DNA of 12,096 nt from Desulfobacterales bacterium (GTDB lineage: Bacteria > Desulfobacterota > Desulfobacteria > Desulfobacterales > SpSt-501), in contig JALOOS010000112.1 in NCBI GenBank assembly GCA_025454275.1, positions 1-12,096 of the forward strand. The letters are read 5' to 3'. The notes beneath the pieces were generated by a model. It did no database searches, was not told the DNA's origin, and saw nothing but the letters and a program-made list of their open reading frames with translations. The position numbers were made by a program, and so were the translations under genes. This document shows, one piece after another, positions 1-9,229 of the stretch; positions within the stretch are counted from its first letter, which is position 1; every line of letters begins with the position of its first letter.

Positions 1-110
1 ATGGGGGAGGAGGGGGTGATCGGGTAAATGGTCGCCACATCGCTCATGGCATAGGCCACGTGGGCGGCGGCGGTGTTGCCATCCATGGTTTTCATTTTCT
101 GCTTGGCCAT
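1..110 (-). CDS. nifJ: Pyruvate:ferredoxin (flavodoxin) oxidoreductase, N-terminal fragment running off the window
   Basis: Only the first 36 codons are inside the window; the gene continues past the left edge. The start is the ATG at 110-108, preceded by a GGGAG ribosome binding site (117-121) six bases upstream. The peptide begins MAKQKMKTMDGNTAAAHVAY and continues through a YPITPSSP motif, which is the characteristic N-terminus of single-chain pyruvate:ferredoxin oxidoreductase (domain I, pyruvate/thiamine-diphosphate half). In that family the enzyme oxidatively decarboxylates pyruvate to acetyl-CoA and CO2 and reduces ferredoxin or flavodoxin in the cytoplasm. Its position downstream of lactate-oxidising genes and a fumarase fits pyruvate made from lactate entering acetyl-CoA metabolism. 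The symbol is by family resemblance; por would serve equally well. Completeness of the rest cannot be judged. Confidence 0.85.
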   Translation of the reverse strand, partial: MAKQKMKTMDGNTAAAHVAYAMSDVATIYPITPSSP

Positions 111-237
111 AATGATCTCCCTTGCAAGAGGTAGTTGGTTGGATATCGGCTGTCTGTTAAAGAAAACGGTTGAACCGTCCCTATCTCAATCGGTTTGTCA
201 TGGTTTTTTCACTCGAGCCCTCGGCCCCTTGTATCCT
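111..237. other. Spacer between fumarase and pyruvate:ferredoxin oxidoreductase
   Basis: This 127-bp non-coding stretch contains, in minus-strand order, a 29-bp repeat abutting the fumarase stop codon (212-240), a weak hairpin followed by a T-rich run (156-178), and the ribosome binding site of the downstream gene. I found no convincing -35/-10 pair for the downstream gene here. Its local composition is more AT-rich than the flanking genes. Confidence 0.6.
156..178 (-). terminator. Weak candidate intrinsic terminator downstream of fumarase
   Basis: On the minus strand ACGGT and ACCGT (within 166-178) can pair across a three-base loop, and the stem is followed by TTTCTTT. The stem is only about five base pairs, so termination would be partial at best. 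It lies between the fumarase stop and the start of the pyruvate:ferredoxin oxidoreductase. It could equally be a small dyad-symmetric protein-binding site (ACGGTT-N-AACCGT). Confidence 0.25.
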
Positions 238-240
238 TTA
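212..240 (-). repeat. Stop-codon-abutting repeat, copy A (3' end of fumarase)
   Basis: Read on the minus strand, the segment starts with the fumarase TAA and continues as GGA-NN-CAAGGG-NN-CGAGGGC-N-CGAG. The same pattern starts at the lutC TAA (4894-4921, copy B). About 24 of 28-29 positions match between the copies, allowing one single-base gap next to the stop. Unlike copy B, no inverted partner arm is visible here. It is probably one member of a dispersed intergenic element; only two copies are visible in this window. Confidence 0.55.
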
Positions 241-1848
241 CTTGACAATCGTTTCGAAAAAATCATTGCCCTTGTCGTCGACGATGATGAACGCCGGGAA
301 ATCCTTGACGCGGATGCGGTAGACCGCCTCCATGCCCAGCTCCGGGAATTCGATCAGCTCCATGGCGGTGATGCACTCCTTGCCGAAGCGGGCCGCCACG
401 CCCCCGATCGACCCCAGGTAAAACCCGCCGTGCCGCTGGCAGGCCTCGGTCACGATCCGGGTGCGGTTGCCCTTGGCCAGCATCACGAGCGATGCGCCCT
501 GGGCCTGGAAGATGGGGACATAGGCGTCCATCCGGCCGGCGGTGGTGGGGCCGAAGGCGCCGGCAGCGTGGGCGGGAGGGGTCTTGGCCGGGCCGGCATA
601 GTAGACGATGTGGTTTTTAAAATACTCCGGCAGCCCCTCCCCGCGGTCGAGGCGCTCTTTCAGCCGGGCGTGGGCGATGTCCCGGGCGACGATGATGTCC
701 CCCGTCAGGAGCAGCGGCGTGGCGACCGGGTAGCGGCTCAACTGGGCGCGGATCTCGGCCATCGGCCGGTTCAGGTCCACCGCCACCGCGGAGGCCCCCT
801 CCAGTTCGACCTCGGGCAGGTAGCGGGCCGGGTCGGTCTCCAGCGCCTCTAAAAAAATTCCCTCCCGGGTGATCTTGGCCTTGATGTTGCGGTCGGCGCT
901 GCAGCTCACCCCCAGCCCGATCGGGCAGGATGCGCCGTGGCGCGGGAGCCGGACGACCCGGGTGTCCAGGCAGAACCACTTGCCGCCGAACTGGGCCCCG
1001 AGGCCGAGCTCGCGCGAGATGCGCAGCGCCTCGGCCTCGAGCTCCAAATCCCGAAAGGCGTGGCCCCCGGGGCCGCCGTGCGTGGGCAACCCGTCGAGGT
1101 AGCCGGCGCTGGCGAGCTTGACGGTCTTTAAAGTCAGCTCGGCCGAGGTTCCGCCGATGACGAAGGCCAGGTGGTAGGGCGGGCAGGCGGCGGTGCCGAG
1201 CGTCTGCATCTTGCTGCGCATGAAATCGAGGAGGCTTTTCGGGTTGAGGACGGCCTTGGTCTCCTGATAAAGGAAGGTCTTGTTGGCCGAACCCCCGCCC
1301 TTGGCCATGAAGAGAAACCGGTACTCGTCGCCGCCGACGGCGTAGAGTTCGATCTGGGCCGGCAGGTTGCAGCCCGAGTTCTTCTCCTCGTACATGGAGA
1401 GGGGCAGGTTCTGGGAGTAGCGCAGGTTGCCCCGCGTGTAGGCGTTGAACACCCCTCGGGAGAGGGCCTCCTCGTCGCGGTCGCCGCTGAAGACCCGCTG
1501 GCCTTTTTTCCCGATGACGATCGCCGTGCCGGTGTCCTGGCACATGGGGAAGACCCGCTCGGCGGAAATTACCGCGTTTTTGAGCAGCTCCAGGGCCACA
1601 TAGCGGTCGTTGGCAGAGCTCTCCGGGTCCGTGAAGACCTCGGCCAGCCGCTTCAGATGAGCGGGCCGCAGCAGGTGGGCAACGTCCCCGAAGGCCTGCT
1701 CGGCCACCAGCGTCAGGGCCTCCGGCGCTATTTTCAGGAACTCCGCGCCGTCAACGCTGAAGGTGCCGATGTGGTCCCGGCCGAGAAGCCGGTAGCGTGT
1801 CAGATCCTCCGCGACCGGGAACATCTGCTGGAAGCTGAATTCGACCAT
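238..1848 (-). CDS. fumA: Fumarate hydratase, class I (4Fe-4S, fused alpha/beta type)
   Basis: The 536-residue protein would interconvert fumarate and L-malate in the cytoplasm using an oxygen-labile [4Fe-4S] cluster. Its length is close to E. coli FumA (548). The alpha (Fe-S) part occupies roughly residues 1-365 and the beta part about 370-536. Candidate cluster cysteines are C103 (in PMCQDTGTA), C222 (in TAACPPYHLAF) and C316 (in SCSADRNIKAK), each two positions from the FumA ligands Cys105, Cys224 and Cys318. The beta part holds TPLLLTGDIIVARDIAHA, GPTTAGRMD and a KGNRT motif. The ATG at 1848 has a GGAG (1856-1859) seven bases upstream, and a TTGACA box lies about 62 bp upstream, so the gene may have its own promoter. 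It sits between a lactate dehydrogenase gene and pyruvate:ferredoxin oxidoreductase. The frame is intact. L(+)-tartrate dehydratase is a related alternative, but the fused architecture and length favour fumarase. Confidence 0.93.
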   Translation of the reverse strand: MVEFSFQQMFPVAEDLTRYRLLGRDHIGTFSVDGAEFLKIAPEALTLVAEQAFGDVAHLLRPAHLKRLAEVFTDPESSANDRYVALELLKNAVISAERVFPMCQDTGTAIVIGKKGQRVFSGDRDEEALSRGVFNAYTRGNLRYSQNLPLSMYEEKNSGCNLPAQIELYAVGGDEYRFLFMAKGGGSANKTFLYQETKAVLNPKSLLDFMRSKMQTLGTAACPPYHLAFVIGGTSAELTLKTVKLASAGYLDGLPTHGGPGGHAFRDLELEAEALRISRELGLGAQFGGKWFCLDTRVVRLPRHGASCPIGLGVSCSADRNIKAKITREGIFLEALETDPARYLPEVELEGASAVAVDLNRPMAEIRAQLSRYPVATPLLLTGDIIVARDIAHARLKERLDRGEGLPEYFKNHIVYYAGPAKTPPAHAAGAFGPTTAGRMDAYVPIFQAQGASLVMLAKGNRTRIVTEACQRHGGFYLGSIGGVAARFGKECITAMELIEFPELGMEAVYRIRVKDFPAFIIVDDKGNDFFETIVK

Positions 1849-2006
1849 CCCGTGTCTCCATTTTTTTCAAGTACTAAAAGAGGTTATGCTTAGCAGCGCG
1901 CGTTTGCCCTGTCAAGCGAATTTGGGCCTCGGCCCCGGACCTGCCGGCGGCCGTGCCGCCTTGTTTGCCGGTAATTGGAAAAGGCGGTCGACTGCGGCTG
2001 AATCGG
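1849..2006. other. Spacer between dehydrogenase stop and fumarase start
   Basis: This 158-bp stretch is non-coding. It holds a promoter-like pair reading toward fumarase (1886-1915) and a GC-rich hairpin at 1946-1960 (GGCGGC-CGT-GCCGCC on the plus strand). In the minus direction the hairpin is not followed by a T-run, so it does not look like a good terminator for the upstream dehydrogenase gene. Confidence 0.5.
1886..1915 (-). promoter_or_regulatory. Candidate sigma-70-type promoter for fumarase
   Basis: On the minus strand there is a perfect TTGACA (1910-1915), then a 17-base spacer, then TAAGCAT (1886-1892), which overlaps an AT-rich TAAGCATAACC stretch. The -35 is exact but the -10 match is poor, so the exact -10 position is uncertain. 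The predicted start site leaves a leader of about 30 bases before the fumarase ATG at 1848, which includes its GGAG. No experimental support is available. Confidence 0.45.
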
Positions 2007-4813
<2,807 letters not shown>

Positions 4814-4918
4814 GGGGTCGCATAGGGTTCAAGGGGTCCGCGGTTCGAGGGTCGATGGGAACGAAGGCTTCGCGGGGCTCGGTTCGCTCGACCCTCGGGC
4901 CCTCGAACCCTTGACTCC
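4814..4918 (-). repeat. Large imperfect inverted repeat filling the lutC-dehydrogenase spacer
   Basis: The arms 4824-4855 and about 4887-4918 are 32 bases each and complementary at about 24 of 32 positions. The inner ten base pairs (CGAGGGTCGA with TCGACCCTCG) are perfect. An alternative register pairs GGTTCGAGGG with CCCTCGAACC, also perfectly. The loop of about 31 bases contains a small CGAAG-C-CTTCG dyad. On the lutABC transcript this would form a long hairpin ending about ten bases before the dehydrogenase ATG. It could protect the upstream message, attenuate transcription or limit translation. The right arm is the second copy of the repeat found at the fumarase stop, so this looks like a mobile or dispersed intergenic element with no coding role. 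Confidence 0.6.
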
Positions 4919-4921
4919 TTA
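4894..4921 (-). repeat. Stop-codon-abutting repeat, copy B (3' end of lutC)
   Basis: On the minus strand it starts with the lutC TAA and reads GGAGTCAAGGGTTCGAGGGC followed by CCGAG. It matches copy A at 212-240 with the same register relative to the stop codon. It also forms one arm of the large inverted repeat in the spacer. Because the stop codons belong to unrelated proteins, the similarity is not explained by shared coding sequence. Confidence 0.55.
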
Positions 4922-5575
4922 CTCAACGATCAAAACGATCAGTTCCTTCGGCCCGTGAACGCCGAAGGCCAGGGTCAGCTCGATGTCGGCCGTTTTCGAG
5001 GGGCCTGAAACGAGCACCATATTGGTGGGCATGTCGGCCGCCCAGCCTCCCGCGCGCATGGCATCCTCCAGCGTGGCGAAGATGCTCTGCGCCTGGAGCA
5101 CGGCGACATGCACCGGCGGCACGAGCGACATCAGCCGGGGCTCCCTTCCGTCCGGCCGCAGGATCAGGGCCCCGGTGTCGGCGACCGCCCCGGCCGTCGA
5201 CGTGATCGCAGCCTCCACCGTGAAAAGCCTCTCTTTGAAAGACTCGATCGGTTCGGCGTATGCCACTAAGGCCGGCAGCCCGTCGCCGTCCTGCGCCCAG
5301 GCGTTTTCGATGGCTGCGCCGAGCGGGGTTTCCGGGGCGTAGAGCAGCGTGGACCATCCCCGCTCCCGCAGCAGGGCTATCAGGGCCTCCAGCCATAGCG
5401 CTGCGGTCGTCCGGCGAACGACGGCGCGCATCGCCTCCAGCCGGGTCGTGAGCTGATCGATGCGGCCGGAGAGCTCGGGCGCGGTGCCGATGGCAGGCTC
5501 CGGCGGACGCGGGGCCTCCTCGCGCGGGGCGCTGCGCAGCCGGGCCAGGATTCGGTCGCGGGCGGTCTCAGTCAT
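4919..5575 (-). CDS. lutC: Lactate utilization protein LutC (LUD domain)
   Basis: LutC is the LUD-domain subunit of the LutABC iron-sulfur system, which in Bacillus subtilis is needed to oxidise L-lactate to pyruvate. The 218-residue protein is the usual size. An N-terminal helical segment (about 1-70) leads into the LUD domain, recognised by ITSTAGAVADTGALIL (124-139), PPVHVAVLQAQSIF (153-166), VLVSGPSKTADIE (187-199) and the terminal GVHGPKELIV (205-214). The ATG at 5575 overlaps the lutB stop by eight bases, which implies translational coupling; an AAGGAG (5589-5594) lies 13 bases upstream, rather far. The frame is intact even though lutB and the dehydrogenase on either side are broken. 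The stop codon begins the intergenic repeat described separately. Confidence 0.9.
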   Translation of the reverse strand: MTETARDRILARLRSAPREEAPRPPEPAIGTAPELSGRIDQLTTRLEAMRAVVRRTTAALWLEALIALLRERGWSTLLYAPETPLGAAIENAWAQDGDGLPALVAYAEPIESFKERLFTVEAAITSTAGAVADTGALILRPDGREPRLMSLVPPVHVAVLQAQSIFATLEDAMRAGGWAADMPTNMVLVSGPSKTADIELTLAFGVHGPKELIVLIVE

Positions 5576-6910
5576 CTTTGATTCCGGTCTCCTTCACCCG
5601 GCGGTGCAGCGGGGTGCGGTCGAAATGGGGCTCCTTTCGGAAGCGGGTCCAGCGCTCCAGGGGCCCCGCCGGGGGCAGCTCGTTGCCGATGAGGCCCAGC
5701 AGCGAGTTCAGCAGGCGGTTGACCCGCGGGTGGGTGTTGAGATACCGCCACCCTGCCCAGGCCAGCCGCTCCGTTCGGCTGCGGCGGCTGCCGTGGCCGG
5801 GCACGGCGCTCGCGGCCGCCGGTGACACCGCCTCGTTGCGCAGGCGCCGCAGCAGCCCGGTGATGGGGATCTTGACGGGGCAGACCTCCTCGCAGGCGCC
5901 GCAGAGGCTCGAGGCCGTGGTGAGGGCGCCGGCCTGGTCCAGTCCGAAAACCTGGGGGTTGAGGATCTTGCCGATCGGCCCCGGGTAGACGAAGCCGTAG
6001 GCGTGGCCGCCGATCCGGGTGTAGACCGGGCAGTGGTTGAGGCAGGTGCCGCAGCGCACGCACTGCAGGGTCTGGCGCAGGCCCGGCGGGGGGAGCTGAT
6101 CAGGTTGACATAGGTGGTGATGAACTGGCCGGTGGCCGAGCCGGTCAGAAGCCGCAGCAGGGGGGGCAGGTCCGCAAGTTTTTCGACCACCTTCTCCAAC
6201 CCCATGACCGCGATGTGGACCGGCGGCAGGGTGGTGCACATGCGTCCGTTGCCCTCGTTTTCCACCAGACACAGCGTGCCGGTCTCGGCCACGGCGAAGT
6301 TGACCCCGCTGATGCCGACGCCGGCCTCGGCGAACTTGCGGCGCAGGGTGGCGCGGGCGATGGCGTTGAGCTCCTCGACCTCCTCGGTGTAGGGGGCGCC
6401 GGGGACCTTTTCGTGGAAGATGCGGGCGATCTGCTGTTTGTTCTTGTGAATGGCCGGAACGATGATGTGGGAGGGGGTCTCCCCGTTCAGCTGGATGATG
6501 AACTCGCCCAGGTCGGTCTCCACGACCTCGACCCCGTGCTTCTCCAGAAAGGCGTTCAGGTGCATCTCCTCGGAAACCATGGACTTGCCCTTGACCACCC
6601 GCGTGGCCGCATGGCGTTCGATGATGTCCAGGACCAGGCGGTTGGCAACGGCCGGGGTCTCGGCCCAGTGCACCTGGATTCCGTTGCGGGTGCAGTTGGC
6701 CTCGAGCTCCTCCAGCAGTTCGGGCAGCCGGCTCAGCACGCGGCGCTTGAGCGCCTGGCCTTGGCCGCGCAGCCGTTCGGTCTGCGCGGCGTCGCTGAAG
6801 ACGGCTTGGCGCCGGGCGATGAAGCTGCCCATGGCGAAGGCGAAATTGCGCCGCAGCTGCGCGTCGGCCAGGGCGAGCTCCACGTTGCGGTCGAACTCTT
6901 CAGGACCCAT
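5568..6910 (-). pseudogene. lutB: Lactate utilization iron-sulfur protein LutB, broken by a frame change near 6083-6095
   Basis: LutB is the LUD plus ferredoxin-like subunit of the L-lactate oxidation complex. The first frame (6910 to about 6086, 275 residues) carries the LUD part: KGKSMVSEEMHLN (108-120), ETDLGEFIIQL, PSHIIVPAIHKNK, FAVAETGTLCLVENEGNGR (205-223) and the TTYVNLISSPR end. The ferredoxin part is in a different minus-strand frame (6083-5568, 171 residues), starting GLRQTLQCVRCGTCLNHCPV and containing GGHAYGFVYPGPIGK and CGACEEVCPVKIP, two 4Fe-4S motifs. In B. subtilis LutB these two parts are joined by about 29 residues including a GPEEFHLVIVDNGRS-like motif, and almost all of that is absent here. 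The lesion is therefore a deletion with a net frame change, and simple slippage does not account for it. The ATG at 6910 overlaps the lutA stop by 11 bases and has GGGAG (6918-6922) seven bases upstream. It could be genuine decay or a local assembly collapse. Confidence 0.85.
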
Positions 6911-7724
6911 GGGTTCGCTCCCAGATGAACTCCGCCAGGTGCTGGCCCCGGATGGGAAGGCCCCGGTGGGCGATGGCGCCGGTGATGTTGAGCAGGCAGC
7001 CGCAGTCCCCGGCGATGACCCGCTCGGCGCCGGTTGCGCGGATGTCGTCGACCTTGTCGGTGACCAGGGCCCCGGAAATGGCGGGGTGCTTGACGGCGAA
7101 GGTGCCCCCGAACCCGCAGCACTCGCGCTCGCGGGCGAGCTCGACCAGCTCGACGCGGGAAAGCTGCCGGATGAGCCCCTTGGAGTGGGCGATCACGTTC
7201 ATCTCCCGCATGGCGTGGCAGGAGCTGTGCCAGGTGACCTTGAGCGGGGCGCCGCGGTCCTCGAGCTCAACCCCCAGGCGCGCGGCCATGAACTCGGACC
7301 ATTCGACCACCCGGCCGGCGAAGCGCTCGGCGAGGGCCTGGTCCGGCTCGCCCGCGAAGAGACCCGGATAGTGGTGCTTCATCATGCCGGCGCAGGAGCC
7401 GGAGGGCACCACGATGGGCGCCTCATCGTCCGGAAAGGCTCGGAGCTGCTGGCGTGCCACCGCCCGGGCGTCGTCGGGGTAGCCCGAGTTGTAGGCCGGC
7501 TGCCCGCAGCAGGACTGCCCGGCCGGAAACCTCACCGGCACCCCCTCGCGCTCGATCAACCGGATGGCGGCCTCCCCGGCCCGGGGAAAGAAGGATTCAA
7601 TCAGGCAGGTCCCGAAAAAATAAACTGGGTTCGGCTTCAACGGGTTTTGGTCCTTGCGGGGGAAAGCGGTGCGCTGCCGGCCGCGGGGCCGGCGCATCGG
7701 CGCCCGCTTGTTAATTCCAGGCAT
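6900..7724 (-). CDS. lutA: Lactate utilization protein LutA (CCG-domain Fe-S protein)
   Basis: LutA is the cysteine-rich (CCG-domain) subunit of the LutABC lactate oxidation system, related to GlcF and heterodisulfide reductase HdrB. The conserved core begins with VYFFGTCLIESFFP and contains two CCG blocks: CCGQPAYNSGY in the first half and SCHAMREM with CCGFGGTFAVKHP in the second, plus a DCGCLLN motif that supplies further cysteines. From the ATG at 7724 the protein has 274 residues, but the first 28 (rich in Arg, Lys and Pro) have no counterpart that I know in the family, which is usually about 240 residues. A TTG at 7640 gives 246 residues and has AAGGA ten bases upstream, whereas the ATG has only a weak GGTGGG and sits almost at a predicted transcription start. 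I therefore suspect TTG 7640 is the real start. It is the first gene of lutABC and its stop overlaps lutB. Confidence 0.88.
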   Translation of the reverse strand: MPGINKRAPMRRPRGRQRTAFPRKDQNPLKPNPVYFFGTCLIESFFPRAGEAAIRLIEREGVPVRFPAGQSCCGQPAYNSGYPDDARAVARQQLRAFPDDEAPIVVPSGSCAGMMKHHYPGLFAGEPDQALAERFAGRVVEWSEFMAARLGVELEDRGAPLKVTWHSSCHAMREMNVIAHSKGLIRQLSRVELVELARERECCGFGGTFAVKHPAISGALVTDKVDDIRATGAERVIAGDCGCLLNITGAIAHRGLPIRGQHLAEFIWERTHGS

Positions 7725-7725
7725 T

Positions 7726-7748
7726 TATGGTACCCACCGCATACCATA
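7726..7748. promoter_or_regulatory. Operator-like inverted repeat in the divergent lutA/usp spacer
   Basis: TATGGTA (7726-7732) and TACCATA (7742-7748) form a perfect 7-bp inverted repeat with a nine-base spacer. It is centred between the divergent lutA and stress-protein genes, and one arm coincides with the candidate -10 box for lutA. This geometry suits a dimeric repressor or activator. Lactate operons are often controlled by GntR/FadR-type regulators with TGGT...ACCA half-sites, but the nine-base spacing is wider than their usual sites and no regulator gene is in the window. Confidence 0.4.
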
Positions 7749-7772
7749 TTCCAGAGCCGAAATAAAGGGCAA
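7743..7772 (-). promoter_or_regulatory. Candidate promoter for lutABC
   Basis: On the minus strand TTGCCC (7767-7772) and TATGGT (7743-7748) are separated by 18 bases; each matches the sigma-70 consensus at four of six positions. The expected transcription start falls near 7735, leaving about 11 bases before the ATG at 7724 but about 95 before the TTG at 7640. This is a weak match in a short spacer and is offered as a hypothesis. Confidence 0.25.
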
Positions 7773-7796
7773 CACCGCTCATGGAGGCGATCCTGC

Positions 7797-8729
7797 ATGC
7801 AGAAAAAAATTCTCGTGGCGGTCGACAACTCCCCGCATTCCCGCGGCGCCATCGACTATGCCGTTCAGATGAACCAGCTCATCCCGGAGCTCGGCTTCAC
7901 CCTGTTTCACGTTCAGCCGCCGGTCTCCCAGTTCCTGCTCGACGAGGCCAAGCACGACGCCAAGGCCCAGGTCGAGCTCCGGAAGATCGCGGCCAGAAAT
8001 GCGGAGGCCTCTGACCGCCTGCTGGGGGGGCTCAAGGAGGTGATGCTGCGCACGGGTGTCCCGGAGGCATCGGTCGAGCTCATGGCCCAGCCCCGCCGGC
8101 AGGGCGTGGCCAAGGACATTCTAGACCTCGCACAGAGCAATCTGTTCGACGCCATTTTGGTGGGGCGCCGGGGCATCGGCGGCCTGCAGAAGCTCTTCAT
8201 GGGCAGCGTCTCCGCCCACCTGGTCGAAAACTCCCCCCTCATTCCCGTCTGGATGGTGGACGGCAAGGTCTTCTCCTCGCGCGTCATGGCTGCCGTGGAC
8301 GGCTCCGAGAGCTCCCTGAGGGCTGTGGACCACCTGGCCTTCATCCTCTCGGGGGTCCCCGAGGCGCGGGTGTGCTTCTTCCACGTGTCCCCCCGGCTCA
8401 AGGACTTCTGCGAAATCGATTTCAGCCAGGACCAGAGCGACGAACTGGAGGCGCTGATCACCCGGGGCGACCGGCGCTGCATGGATGATTTCTTTTCCGC
8501 GGCGCTGGCCAAGCTGCGCGCCGCCGGGTTCGACGCCTCGCAGATCGAGACCCGCACCGCCGCCACCTTGGTGAGCATCGGCGAGACGATCCTCAAGGCC
8601 GCCCGCGAGGGCGGCTTCGGGACCCTGGTCATGGGCCGGCGCGGGGTCAACAAGTCCTTCTTCGGGGGCAAGACCTCCTTCCTGGTCAGCCGGGACATCA
8701 GCGACGCCGCTCTGTGGATGGTGCCATGA
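7797..8729 (+). CDS. Tandem-domain universal stress protein
   Basis: The 310-residue protein has two UspA folds in one chain, at about 1-155 and 160-310. Domain 1 starts KKILVAVDNSPHS (Asp10) and has the canonical nucleotide-binding pattern G-2x-G-9x-G-S at GRRGIGGLQKLFMGS (123-137). Domain 2 restarts with SRVMAAVDGSESS (Asp168), and its equivalent loop, GRRGVNKSFFGGKTS (280-294), has Thr in place of the third glycine, so ATP binding is likely only in domain 1. Such cytoplasmic proteins are associated with survival under starvation, oxidative or respiratory stress; the specific role is unknown. The ATG at 7797 follows GGAGG with about nine bases between. The open frame extends far upstream, but that part lies antisense to lutA and lutB and is not coding. 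It is the first gene of a cluster with a PsiE-family protein (overlapping ATGA) and a second stress protein. Confidence 0.9.
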   Translation: MQKKILVAVDNSPHSRGAIDYAVQMNQLIPELGFTLFHVQPPVSQFLLDEAKHDAKAQVELRKIAARNAEASDRLLGGLKEVMLRTGVPEASVELMAQPRRQGVAKDILDLAQSNLFDAILVGRRGIGGLQKLFMGSVSAHLVENSPLIPVWMVDGKVFSSRVMAAVDGSESSLRAVDHLAFILSGVPEARVCFFHVSPRLKDFCEIDFSQDQSDELEALITRGDRRCMDDFFSAALAKLRAAGFDASQIETRTAATLVSIGETILKAAREGGFGTLVMGRRGVNKSFFGGKTSFLVSRDISDAALWMVP

Positions 8730-9172
8730 AGCGCACGCGGGAATACCTGCGCCGGTTCACCCGCGGGATCATTCTCGCGCTCATCATCATGATGATGTTC
8801 ACGGTGCTGCTCGCGACCGTCGAACTGCTGGTCATCCTCGTCCAGGAGCTGGTAGAGCCGCCGGCGTATCTGCTCGGCATCGACAATTTATTCGCGATCT
8901 TCGGGTTTTTCATGATGATCCTGATCGCCCTGGAGCTCCTCGAGTCCATTCGCGCCTACCTGACCGACGACGCCTTGCATGTCGAGGTCGTTTTCCTGGT
9001 GGCCATGATCGCCATCGCGCGCAAGGTGATCATTCTCGAGGTGGGGGACCTGGAGCCCATGCGGCTGGTGGGGATCGCAAGCATCATTCTCGCCCTGGCC
9101 GCCGGGTATTATTTCGTCAAGCTGGCCCTGCGCAAGCCGTCGCCATCGCAGGTGACGCACCCTCCCGAGTAA
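8726..9172 (+). CDS. PsiE-family (phosphate-starvation-inducible E-like) inner-membrane protein
   Basis: The 148-residue protein is predicted to have four membrane helices at about 14-40, 54-75, 86-105 and 112-135. Family-like features are the long hydrophobic first helix (LALIIMMMFTVLLATVELLV), FGFFMMILIALELLESIRAYL, and the HVEVVFLVAMIAIARKVIIL segment with acidic and basic residues inside or beside the membrane. PsiE proteins are induced by phosphate starvation in E. coli, but their biochemical function is not established. I chose the ATG at 8726 because it overlaps the preceding stop as ATGA, which implies coupled translation; the ATG at 8714 has no ribosome binding site. It lies between two universal stress protein genes, suggesting that membrane and cytosolic partners act together (inference). 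Confidence 0.85.
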   Translation: MKRTREYLRRFTRGIILALIIMMMFTVLLATVELLVILVQELVEPPAYLLGIDNLFAIFGFFMMILIALELLESIRAYLTDDALHVEVVFLVAMIAIARKVIILEVGDLEPMRLVGIASIILALAAGYYFVKLALRKPSPSQVTHPPE

Positions 9173-9229
9173 ATGCAGCCGGACCTCCGACGGGTTCAAC
9201 CCCTCACACGGAAAGGAGAAATGCAGACC

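Noticed and set aside
73..852. A 259-codon plus-strand open frame opposite the fumarase 3' end
   Set aside because: It is mostly antisense to fumarase, has no ribosome binding site and shows no family motif.
1946..1960. GC-rich hairpin GGCGGC-CGT-GCCGCC as terminator of the dehydrogenase gene
   Set aside because: In the transcribed (minus) direction it is followed by GC-rich sequence, not a T-run. Short perfect GC hairpins are common by chance at this base composition.
6086..6095. Programmed -1 frameshifting at the six-C run in lutB
   Set aside because: Slippage there would join the two frames physically, but the product would still lack about 28 conserved residues. A deletion explains both facts, and the second broken gene has no comparable slippery site with a conserved downstream structure.
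6450..7796. A long N-terminal extension of the tandem stress protein
   Set aside because: The frame stays open upstream only because it is antisense to lutA and lutB. The UspA fold starts at MQKKILVAVD, and GGAGG precedes the ATG at 7797.
9192..9202. GGGTTCAACCC dyad before the third stress-cluster gene, similar to the ACGGTTCAACCGT dyad at 166-178
   Set aside because: The shared core is only nine bases and self-complementary, the flanks differ, and the two genes have no evident common control. It is probably coincidence.
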